Part shown: positions 1 to 5,141 of the stretch, piece after piece | How the letters are laid out: every line of letters starts with the position of its first letter | How positions within the stretch are numbered: the stretch's first letter is position 1 | Origin: an uncultured Eubacteriales bacterium | Lineage (GTDB): Bacteria; Bacillota; Clostridia; Oscillospirales; Oscillospiraceae | Assembly (NCBI GenBank): GCA_900552725.1 | Contig: USAT01000098.1 | Span: 1-6,829, forward strand | Reading direction: 5' to 3' | Length of the DNA stretch: 6,829 bases | Notes under the pieces: generated by a model | Database searches by the model: none | Told to the model about the DNA's origin: nothing | What the model saw: the letters and a program-made list of their open reading frames with translations, nothing else | Program-made: the position numbers and the translations under genes

Positions 1-26
1 TAGGGCGGGGTGACCTCACCCCGCCG
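1..26. repeat. GC hairpin repeat, copy 1
   Basis: A perfect inverted repeat: the left arm GGCGGGGTGA (4-13) is the reverse complement of TCACCCCGCC (16-25), with CC between them. It is preceded by TAGG and followed by GC. The same layout, TAGGGCGG then a pairing core around GACC, then CCGCCGC, recurs at 4931-4958 and 5036-5066, so this is a dispersed intergenic repeat and not a gene-specific site. The element is cut by the window start. Its function is unknown. It could act in the RNA as a 3'-end or processing hairpin, or be a small non-autonomous palindromic element. Confidence 0.7.
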
Positions 27-61
27 CACGGTGGTGCATCGGCTCCTGCGGAATCCTGCCG

Positions 62-95
62 CGCCCCTGTCGTAGGGGCGGGGGTCTACCCCGCC
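62..95. repeat. GC hairpin repeat, copy 2 (two competing stems)
   Basis: The GTAGGGGCGGGG motif begins at 72. Its stem is GGCGGGG (77-83) paired with CCCCGCC (89-95), with a five-base loop. A second perfect stem, CGCCCCT (62-68) with AGGGGCG (74-80), shares bases 77-80 with the first, so the two cannot form together. This copy has one more G after GTAG than the other copies and lacks the GACC loop. It is therefore a subtype or a degraded member of the family. Confidence 0.6.
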
Positions 96-120
96 TGCCG
101 TATTGCCCGCCGGAGGCCGT

Positions 121-140
121 TTTCGCCCCGGAGGGCGAAA
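121..140. repeat. Stem-loop just after the phage scaffold gene
   Basis: TTTCGCCC (121-128) pairs perfectly with GGGCGAAA (133-140) around a CGGA loop. On the minus strand it starts six bases after the stop codon of the scaffold-like gene, where a transcription terminator would be expected. No T-tract follows the stem on that strand (the next bases are ACGGCC), so it is not a canonical intrinsic terminator. It may protect the mRNA 3' end, or be another intergenic palindrome. Confidence 0.45.
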
Positions 141-146
141 CACCCC

Positions 147-704
147 TCAAAACCGGATCTTCTCCCCCCGCTGTACCCGTCTCCGGATCTCCGCCAGCTC
201 ACCGGGTGTCAGCGCCTTGGGATCGGCGCGGGTCACGGCGCTGCTGCCGCGGCCGCCGTTCTCCGCCACGCGCCGTCCGCCGCTGGCGACGGCACGGCTG
301 CACTGCTCCGCCGCCCGCTTCGCGCCGTAGCGCATGGCCTGGGCCAGGATCTCCCGGCTGTGCACCACCTCATAGGCGGTGCGGCCATCCACCCCCGCCG
401 CGATCAGGCGGCCAAAGGCCGGGTCGCGCATCTCCCTCTGCCAGTCAAAGCCGTCATACACCCGGCGGATGTCCTCCGCCTCGCGGGCCAGACGTGCCAC
501 GCAGTCGTTCTCAAACCCCTGCCGCTCCTGGGCCTGACGGCGCAGTGCCTCGTTCTCCTGCCGCAGCGTCCGCAGCCGGCCGTCCAGGATCTTCTGCACC
601 CGCTGCTGAAAGGGCTGCCTGCATCGGCCCCGGATCAGCTCCTCGAATTCCGCGGCGCAGTCCGCCTCCGGTGTGACCTGCTCCATTACCTGTTCCTCAT
701 CCAT
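147..704 (-). CDS. Probable phage head scaffolding protein
   Basis: A 185-residue, charged, cysteine-poor protein with no signal peptide or membrane segment. Residues 17-80 are largely helical and coiled-coil-like (for example RQENEALRRQAQERQ near 48-62). A conserved-looking middle follows (DGFDWQREMRDPAF, AAGVDGRTAYEVVHSREI, about 84-120). The last 20 residues form a basic helix after LTPGEL (165-170) and end in GEKIRF. A coiled coil with a short basic C-terminal helix fits phage scaffolding proteins, whose C terminus docks on the capsid. The position, portal then protease then this gene, is where a scaffold is expected. The ATG start has a strong GGGAGG ribosome site about eight bases upstream and overlaps the end of the protease gene by eight bases. 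No specific family match can be confirmed from sequence alone. A head-associated protein of another kind is the alternative. Confidence 0.65.
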   Translation of the reverse strand: MDEEQVMEQVTPEADCAAEFEELIRGRCRQPFQQRVQKILDGRLRTLRQENEALRRQAQERQGFENDCVARLAREAEDIRRVYDGFDWQREMRDPAFGRLIAAGVDGRTAYEVVHSREILAQAMRYGAKRAAEQCSRAVASGGRRVAENGGRGSSAVTRADPKALTPGELAEIRRRVQRGEKIRF

Positions 705-999
705 GGCGTTCCCTCCCTGTCCGAAGGTCTTTCACCTTCACATAGTCTCCATAGTGCCGCGCCAGCCGGAGAAACCCCTCTCGGGCCACCGCCAGCAGCT
801 CACTGTCCTCCGCCGCGATGATGGAGCAGAATCCGTCGCCGAAATAGCTCAGTACCAGCTTGTCCTGCCGCTCCAGCGCGTCGGCGGTGGCCTCCATCAG
901 GATGCTGACGGCGGCGCAGAGGATGTCCTGCCCCTTGGGGGCGTAGCCGCTGTGGCCTCTGGCCCACATGGCGTTGTCCTTCAGCGTGATCTGGATCAT
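697..999 (-). CDS. Prp-like (YsxB family) cysteine protease, phage-type
   Basis: A 100-residue protein with the Prp hallmark. GHSGYA (residues 15-20) carries the catalytic histidine (His16), and DILCAAVS (25-32) carries the catalytic cysteine (Cys28), about 12 residues later as in the family. Cellular Prp trims the N-terminal extension of ribosomal protein L27 and is normally encoded between rplU and rpmA. Here it sits between a portal and a scaffold-like gene, so by inference it is a phage version serving as head-maturation protease. The ATG overlaps the portal stop (ATGA, 996-999), which implies translational coupling, and AGAGGTGG lies about ten bases upstream. The reading frame stays open further upstream, but that extension lies inside the portal gene and has a low-complexity Gly/Arg/Ala composition. 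The two catalytic residues are intact, so the enzyme could be active. Confidence 0.85.
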   Translation of the reverse strand: MIQITLKDNAMWARGHSGYAPKGQDILCAAVSILMEATADALERQDKLVLSYFGDGFCSIIAAEDSELLAVAREGFLRLARHYGDYVKVKDLRTGRERHG

Positions 1000-2924
1000 C
1001 GGGGCCGCACCACCTCTCGTGACTGCTGGCGGCTGCGCTCCATGGCGCCTCGTGCCGCCGCATCGCGGGATGTGCCGGGTGCGGCGCTGCCGCCGTCCGC
1101 CTGCTCCGCCGCCAGGCGCTCCGCCAGATGGGTGCCCTTGGCCTCGTCCACCACCTGGGCCAACTGCAAAAGCTGCTGCCGCATCGCGGCCATCTCCGCC
1201 GCCTGGGTCCTGCCGCCGGAGATGATCCGCGCCAGTTGATCCTTGTTCTTGAAGTCCATCAGCTCCAGGCACCGCAGCGCCTGATCCGCCAGATCCTCCC
1301 GGAAGAAGCCCATCTGAAAGAGCTGCAGCGCCAGTTGATTGGCCTCCGCCGTGCGATAGGGACTCTCCCGCTCCGCGCCGATCTCCAGGTCGAACTCCGG
1401 CACCCGATAGGACACGTTCACCCCGTCGTCCATCACGCGGGGCTGCAATCCGCTGCGGTCATAGCTGACGAACTCCTCCGTGCCCATGGCGCCCAGCAGC
1501 CGGAACTGCCGGGGCATCTCATAGAACTGGCGGATCAGCTCGATGCACAGCGTCACCACGTCGGCAAAGGCCTCGTAGCCGTCGTCGATCATGTTGCGGC
1601 TCAGCTTGCCGCTGCTCTCCTGCAGCGCGGCGATGGCGGTGCCCGCCGTCACGCCCGCGGCGGTGCCGCCGTTGGCCACGTCCCGGTTGCCTGCCGTCTC
1701 CTTCATCTCCGCGATCTTGTTGTTCAGGATCGCCACATATACGCTGTCCAGGCTGCCCGCCCGGATAGGCGCGATGGAGTCGCTGCCCAGATTGCCGTTG
1801 GTGTGGACAAAGGGCCGCGTCCAGTCGGCGTATTCGTTCTCATTCACCGCCCCGTCGGAGCGGATGAAGAACCGGGGCGTGGCGTTGGCCAGCGTGTTCT
1901 TCAGGATGGCCTGATTCATCAGGTCGATCTGCTTCTGGGGGCTCTTGCACAGATCGATGTACCCGTACCCGCAGGGGGTGCCCTCCTCGGGAAACAGCAC
2001 GTCGAACACGAAGGGGTACTTCCCGTGGTCGTACCAGCCCCGCTGCGCCATGCTGGGGCCGCAGGGTGCCTGCCCCATCACGGGACGGCCCTCCTCGTCG
2101 GTGCCCAGAAACCGTGTCTCGGTGGGCTGCACCGTGTCGTTCTCCGTGGCGTACAGCACCGTTTCCCCCACATACTTGCAGTACTGCAATACCCTCCGGC
2201 CCTCCACAGCCGTGTGATAGTACCAGTCCACCACCAGCGACTTCCCGGTGGTGTCCACCGTGTCGTCATAGAGATAGCGGCTCAGGGTGAAGCCGCCCCG
2301 TCCCAGCTTTCCCTCCAGCTGGGGATAGTCCGCCAGCAGTCTCTCGTTGTCCACCAGCTCCGTGGAGAAGAAGTGGGCGCTGCCCTGGATGTCCGTCACC
2401 CCCGGCTCCCAGAACAGGTTCAGCAGATCCATCCGCTTCACGCTGATGTCCCCCAGTCCGCCCAGCTTCGTGCCGTCCCAGAACACGCCGTACACGGCGC
2501 AGCCGGATTTCAGCTTGTACCACCACGCGGAGGAATACGTCCGCTTGAACTGATTCTTCTTCAGCACCACCGGCAGGATGCGGCTCAGCCGCTGCGCCTC
2601 CTGCCTGTCGTCCGGCTCACGGGGCAGCACGGTGGGGGCGGGATAGCAGTCCATGGCGTCGGCGTGCTTGGAGAGAATGCAGTTCACCAGCCACCCGCTG
2701 GCGGGCTGGGGATCGCCGCTGTTGCCGCCCTGGCCCTCCTTCTCCATCTGCTCCCAGTGCCGCAGCTTCCAGAACTGCTCGTTGTCGATGATCCGCTGCT
2801 CCAGACGGGCCTTGCCCTCCTTGTACTTCTTCAGGATGCCGTTGGCCCGCCGCAGCTCCTCGGGGCCGATCCTGGGCCGTGCCAGAATGTCGGCGGCGGA
2901 CTGTGCCGTGTCGTTGTGTTCCAT
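996..2924 (-). CDS. Phage portal protein (P22-like type)
   Basis: A 642-residue protein that would form the dodecameric ring at the phage capsid vertex through which DNA enters and leaves. The N-terminal third has an early helical region (20-65) and a segment around RTYSSAWWYKLKSGCAVYGVFWD (129-150). The middle carries KSPQKQIDLMNQAILKNTL (327-345). The stem/crown-like region has KETAGNRDVANGGT then GVTAGTAIAALQESSGKLSRNMI (about 408-446), characteristic of portals in Clostridia prophages. The C terminus (570-642) is helical, then Gly/Ser/Arg-rich and probably disordered. Length fits a P22-type portal. The ATG at 2924 is chosen because AAGGAGG lies five bases upstream; an upstream in-frame ATG at 3293 would extend the protein across the opposite-strand promoter and into the methyltransferase gene. 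No frameshift or internal stop is seen. The usual upstream terminase gene is absent, replaced by a divergent cellular gene. Confidence 0.88.
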   Translation of the reverse strand: MEHNDTAQSAADILARPRIGPEELRRANGILKKYKEGKARLEQRIIDNEQFWKLRHWEQMEKEGQGGNSGDPQPASGWLVNCILSKHADAMDCYPAPTVLPREPDDRQEAQRLSRILPVVLKKNQFKRTYSSAWWYKLKSGCAVYGVFWDGTKLGGLGDISVKRMDLLNLFWEPGVTDIQGSAHFFSTELVDNERLLADYPQLEGKLGRGGFTLSRYLYDDTVDTTGKSLVVDWYYHTAVEGRRVLQYCKYVGETVLYATENDTVQPTETRFLGTDEEGRPVMGQAPCGPSMAQRGWYDHGKYPFVFDVLFPEEGTPCGYGYIDLCKSPQKQIDLMNQAILKNTLANATPRFFIRSDGAVNENEYADWTRPFVHTNGNLGSDSIAPIRAGSLDSVYVAILNNKIAEMKETAGNRDVANGGTAAGVTAGTAIAALQESSGKLSRNMIDDGYEAFADVVTLCIELIRQFYEMPRQFRLLGAMGTEEFVSYDRSGLQPRVMDDGVNVSYRVPEFDLEIGAERESPYRTAEANQLALQLFQMGFFREDLADQALRCLELMDFKNKDQLARIISGGRTQAAEMAAMRQQLLQLAQVVDEAKGTHLAERLAAEQADGGSAAPGTSRDAAARGAMERSRQQSREVVRPR

Positions 2925-2928
2925 AAGT

Positions 2929-2936
2929 ACCTCCTT
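2929..2936 (-). promoter_or_regulatory. Ribosome binding site that fixes the portal start
   Basis: On the minus strand the sequence reads AAGGAGGT then ACTT then ATG. This near-perfect anti-16S match decides the start at 2924 and rules out the long upstream extension of the frame. No convincing sigma-A promoter for this strand was found between here and 3160. Confidence 0.85.
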
Positions 2937-2995
2937 GTGATGTAGGATGGATGTGAAGAAGGCCTCCACACCCCTGCCCCCGCCCCATGGCCGCC

Positions 2996-3015
2996 GTTGC
3001 CGCCCAGGGGGCAAC
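2996..3015. repeat. Small imperfect inverted repeat in the divergent intergenic region
   Basis: GTTGCC (2996-3001) pairs with GGCAAC (3010-3015), and CC/GG pairs continue the stem inside after one G-G mismatch. It lies in what would be the leader of the portal transcript. An A/T-rich patch follows on the plus strand (3021-3044: AAAAAAG, then AAATTTTTT). No T-run adjoins the stem on either strand, so I do not call it a terminator. Confidence 0.3.
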
Positions 3016-3095
3016 ACCCGGTAAAAAAGTGGTAAATTTTTTGTAACATCCCCGGAAACGGCGGAAAATGGCACCGCCCCGGCCCCTTTCCAGCC

Positions 3096-3124
3096 TTGAC
3101 GGTTGCCCTGTGCCGTTGTATAAT
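3096..3124 (+). promoter_or_regulatory. Sigma-A promoter for the methyltransferase-ecf operon
   Basis: The -35 box TTGACG (3096-3101, five of six consensus bases) and the -10 box TATAAT (3119-3124, perfect) are separated by exactly 17 bases. Transcription should start near 3131, about 30 bases before the methyltransferase ATG. A promoter this close to consensus suggests strong expression unless it is repressed. The overlapping dyad at 3120-3139 is a possible operator. Confidence 0.85.
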
Positions 3125-3139
3125 AAACTGATTTATTAT
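3120..3139. promoter_or_regulatory. Perfect AT-rich dyad over the -10 box and start site (candidate operator)
   Basis: ATAATAAA (3120-3127) and TTTATTAT (3132-3139) are perfect reverse complements around CTGA. The dyad includes five of the six -10 bases and the predicted transcription start. A dimeric regulator bound here would block RNA polymerase. An AT-rich -10 region can form a dyad by chance, and I recognise no specific regulator consensus. Confidence 0.4.
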
Positions 3140-3160
3140 CTGTATGGAGGACTTGGGGAT

Positions 3161-4024
3161 ATGTGGATCGCGGACGGCTGGCAGGATTATGAATTGCTCT
3201 CCTGCGGCGGCGGAGAAAAACTGGAACGTTGGGGTCGTCAGATCCTGGTGCGGCCTGACCCCCAGGCCATCTGGGAGGCGGACAAGCGCTCAAAGCTGTG
3301 GCGGCAGGCCAACGCCCGTTACAGCCGCAGCTCTACCGGCGGCGGCCATTGGGAGAAGAACGACCTGCCCCAGAGCTGGCCCATCCGCTATAAGGAGCTG
3401 ACCTTCCAGGTCAAACCCATGAACTTCAAGCATACGGGCCTGTTCCCGGAGCAGGCGGCCAACTGGGATTTCGCTATGGACGCCATCCGTCATGCGGGCC
3501 GTCCCATCCGGGTGCTGAATCTGTTCGCCTATACCGGCGGTGCCACCGTGGCCTGCGCCAAGGCGGGTGCCAGCGTCTGCCATGTGGACGCGGCCAAGGG
3601 CATGGTCTCCTGGGCCAAAGAGAACGCGAAGCTCTCCGGCCTGGCCGACGCGCCCATCCGCTGGATCGTGGACGACTGCGCCAAGTTTGTCGAGCGTGAA
3701 ATTCGTAGAGGCAAGACCTACGACGCCATCATCATGGATCCCCCCAGCTATGGCCGCGGCCCCTCCGGCGAGGTCTGGAAGCTGGAGGATAACCTGTACC
3801 CCTTCGTGAAGCTGTGCATGCAGGTGCTGTCGGACAAGCCCCTGTTCGTCATCATCAACAGCTATACCACCGGCCTTGCGCCCTCTGTGCTGGGCTATAT
3901 CCTGCACCTGTTGGCCTGCCAGCGCTTCGGCGGCAAGGTCATGTGGGACGAGCTGGGCCTGCCCTGTACCGAGTCCGGCATGGCGCTGCCCTGCGGCGCA
4001 ACGGGCCGCTGGGTCAGCGAATAA
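3161..4024 (+). CDS. Class I SAM-dependent methyltransferase, RlmI-like (COG1092 type)
   Basis: A 287-residue cytosolic enzyme expected to transfer a methyl group from S-adenosylmethionine, most likely to RNA. After an N-terminal part (1-90) comes HTGLFPEQ (91-98), which resembles the RlmI/RlmK entry motif. The SAM-binding motif I is VLNLFAYTGGAT (118-129), the acidic residue after strand 2 is Asp143 (HVDAAKG), and Asp171/Asp172 fit the adenine-contact position. The catalytic-region motif IV is DPPSYGRG (193-200). There is no N-terminal PUA domain as in E. coli RlmI, so this belongs to a shorter subfamily and the exact target base is unknown. The ATG at 3161 is preceded by GGAGG (3146-3150) and lies downstream of the promoter. 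An in-frame ATG at 3068 lies upstream of the promoter and is rejected. The ecfA1 start follows 33 bases after the stop with no terminator, suggesting co-transcription. Confidence 0.85.
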   Translation: MWIADGWQDYELLSCGGGEKLERWGRQILVRPDPQAIWEADKRSKLWRQANARYSRSSTGGGHWEKNDLPQSWPIRYKELTFQVKPMNFKHTGLFPEQAANWDFAMDAIRHAGRPIRVLNLFAYTGGATVACAKAGASVCHVDAAKGMVSWAKENAKLSGLADAPIRWIVDDCAKFVEREIRRGKTYDAIIMDPPSYGRGPSGEVWKLEDNLYPFVKLCMQVLSDKPLFVIINSYTTGLAPSVLGYILHLLACQRFGGKVMWDELGLPCTESGMALPCGATGRWVSE

Positions 4025-4057
4025 CGCGATTACTTTCATAAGGAAACGATAGCTATT

Positions 4058-4906
4058 ATGTCAATGATGCTGCAAACAGAACACCTCTCCTTCACCTACC
4101 CGGCGGAGGAGGGGGTGAGCACCTCCACCACAGCGCTGGAGGATGTGTCGCTGTCCATTGAAAAGGGCAGCTTTGTGGTGGTGCTGGGCCATAACGGCTC
4201 CGGCAAATCCACCCTGGCCAAGCATATGAACGCCGTGCTGCTGCCCTCTGGCGGCGCGGTGTATGTAGAGGGTATGGACACCAGGGACGAGGCCCTGCTG
4301 CTGGAGATCCGCCGCCGTGTGGGCATGGTGTTCCAGAACCCGGATAACCAGATCGTCGCCAACGTGGTGGAGGAGGACGTGGCCTTTGCCCCGGAGAATC
4401 TGGGCGTTCCCAGCGAAGAGATCCGCCGGCGGGTGGACGACGCCCTGGCGGCGGTGGGCATGTCGGAATTCACCCGCCACGCGCCCCATCTCCTCTCCGG
4501 CGGACAGAAGCAGCGGGTGGCCATCGCCGGCGTCATCGCCATGGCCCCGGAGTGCATCGTCCTGGACGAGGCCACCGCCATGCTGGACCCGGCGGGACGG
4601 CGCGAGGTGCTGTCCGCCATCCGCGCGTTGAATCGGGAGCGGAACATCACCGTGGTGCTCATCACCCACCATATGGACGAGGCCATGGACGCCGACCGCC
4701 TTATCGTTATGAACGACGGCAAGCTGGTGATGAACGGCACCCCGGCAGAGGTATTTACCCAGGTGGATGCCCTCCGTGCCATGGGCCTTGCCGCCCCGGA
4801 TACGGTGGAGCTGCTGTACGGCCTGCGCCAGAGCGGCATGGACGTCCCCCTGGACGCCCTGACCGTAGACGCCTGTGCCGATGCCATCTGCAAAGCCCTG
4901 CAATAA
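4058..4906 (+). CDS. ecfA1: ECF transporter ATPase EcfA1
   Basis: A 282-residue ABC ATPase, one of two that pair on the cytoplasmic face of an energy-coupling factor transporter and power vitamin or metal uptake. It has Walker A GHNGSGKST (44-52), Q-loop Gln93 in VFQNPDNQIV, signature LSGGQ (146-150), Walker B CIVLDE (166-171) and switch His204 in ITHH. The DEATAMLDP stretch (170-178) and the NPDNQ Q-loop are typical of EcfA1, against DEPTAGLDP and YPEYQLF in EcfA2. The C-terminal extension after about 235 is the usual ECF ATPase dimerization region. Length is normal. The ATG at 4058 has AAGGA at 4040-4044, a spacing of 13 bases, which is rather long; an in-frame ATG at 4064 is even further from it. 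All catalytic motifs are intact. Confidence 0.95.
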   Translation: MSMMLQTEHLSFTYPAEEGVSTSTTALEDVSLSIEKGSFVVVLGHNGSGKSTLAKHMNAVLLPSGGAVYVEGMDTRDEALLLEIRRRVGMVFQNPDNQIVANVVEEDVAFAPENLGVPSEEIRRRVDDALAAVGMSEFTRHAPHLLSGGQKQRVAIAGVIAMAPECIVLDEATAMLDPAGRREVLSAIRALNRERNITVVLITHHMDEAMDADRLIVMNDGKLVMNGTPAEVFTQVDALRAMGLAAPDTVELLYGLRQSGMDVPLDALTVDACADAICKALQ

Positions 4907-4930
4907 CCGCGGCACCTTCCTGAAACCACC

Positions 4931-4958
4931 CGTAGGGCGGGGGGACCACACCCCGCCG
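4931..4958. repeat. GC hairpin repeat, copy 3
   Basis: It starts 24 bases after the ecfA1 stop. Stem GGCGGGG (4936-4942) pairs with CCCCGCC (4951-4957). Flanks CGTAGG and GC match copies 1 and 4, and the loop contains GACCACA. It sits in the 232-base gap between ecfA1 and ecfA2, so in the operon transcript it would be an internal hairpin. Confidence 0.7.
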
Positions 4959-4987
4959 CCTGCCGGAAGTGCCATCGCATATCGTGC

Positions 4988-5014
4988 GGGCCGTCGAGGA
5001 CGCCGGCCCCTACA
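4988..5014. repeat. Inverted-orientation repeat end, GGGCCG...CGGCCCCTACA
   Basis: GGGCCG (4988-4993) pairs with CGGCCC (5004-5009), followed by CTACA. Read on the minus strand it begins TGTAGGGGCCGG, so it carries the same GTAGGGG edge as the other copies but facing the opposite way. With copy 3 it may bracket one composite element of about 84 bases (4931-5014) with GTAGGG ends pointing inward at both sides. Confidence 0.5.
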
Positions 5015-5035
5015 CCTGATCACCGATACCCCATC

Positions 5036-5066
5036 CGTAGGGCGGCATGACCACATGCCGCCGCCC
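5036..5066. repeat. GC hairpin repeat, copy 4 (compensatory variant)
   Basis: A nine-base perfect stem, GGCGGCATG (5041-5049) with CATGCCGCC (5054-5062), around ACCA. The GTAGG left edge and the GACCACA-like core match copies 1 and 3. The inner GG/CC pairs of those copies are replaced here by CA/TG on both arms, so pairing is kept. Confidence 0.7.
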
Positions 5067-5084
5067 AATATTGAACGATTTCCT

Positions 5085-5112
5085 TTGTTGAAAATCACCG
5101 GATTTTCAACAA
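5085..5112. promoter_or_regulatory. 12-bp perfect AT-rich inverted repeat in the ecfA2 leader
   Basis: TTGTTGAAAATC (5085-5096) is the exact reverse complement of GATTTTCAACAA (5101-5112), with an ACCG tetraloop. It ends 26 bases before the proposed ecfA2 start. It is AT-rich amid GC-rich surroundings and unrelated in sequence to the GTAGGG hairpins. No T-tract follows, so it is not an intrinsic terminator. It could be an mRNA stem-loop that insulates the ecfA2 ribosome site from the GC hairpins upstream, a protein-binding dyad, or a processing site. The sequence does not settle which. Confidence 0.55.
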
Positions 5113-5125
5113 TTACTGATGAAAC

Positions 5126-5141
5126 GAGGAACCCAACATTG
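5126..5141 (+). promoter_or_regulatory. Ribosome binding site and TTG start of ecfA2
   Basis: GAGGA (5126-5130) lies eight bases before TTG (5139-5141), which would read Met-Glu-Pro-Ile-Ile-Arg-Val-Asp-His-Leu, the normal beginning of an EcfA2. No in-frame ATG with a ribosome site is available. The next upstream in-frame ATGs (5055 and 4875) fall in the repeat region or inside ecfA1. Confidence 0.75.

Noticed and set aside
121..140. Intrinsic terminator for the phage cassette
   Set aside because: The stem is good but no T-tract follows on the minus strand, so it is listed only as a stem-loop.
1..142. A minus-strand capsid-like frame continuing left from a GTG at 142
   Set aside because: The frame stays open to the window edge only by passing through hairpin repeats. 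It has no properly spaced ribosome site and no capsid-like composition.
1128..2945. A 605-codon open frame on the plus strand opposite the portal gene
   Set aside because: It is the antisense shadow of a GC-rich gene. It has no ribosome site or recognisable domain, and its composition is rich in Leu/Val/His/Gln. The portal frame on the other strand has clear family features.
3020..3046. A minus-strand promoter for the portal in the A/T-rich patch
   Set aside because: TTACAA and TTTACC-like words are present, but no -35/-10 pair with acceptable match and spacing could be assembled.
2925..3293. A 123-residue N-terminal extension of the portal from the ATG at 3293
   Set aside because: It runs through the opposite-strand promoter and the start of the methyltransferase gene, while AAGGAGG sits directly ahead of the ATG at 2924.
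4931..5066. A CRISPR array in the repeat cluster
   Set aside because: Copies are palindromic, few, unequally spaced, differ in sequence and change orientation. No constant repeat-spacer period and no cas gene is present.
4875..5138. An 88-residue N-terminal extension of EcfA2 from the ATG at 4875
   Set aside because: It would overlap ecfA1 and translate the hairpin repeats. EcfA2 homology begins just after the TTG at 5139, which has its own ribosome site.
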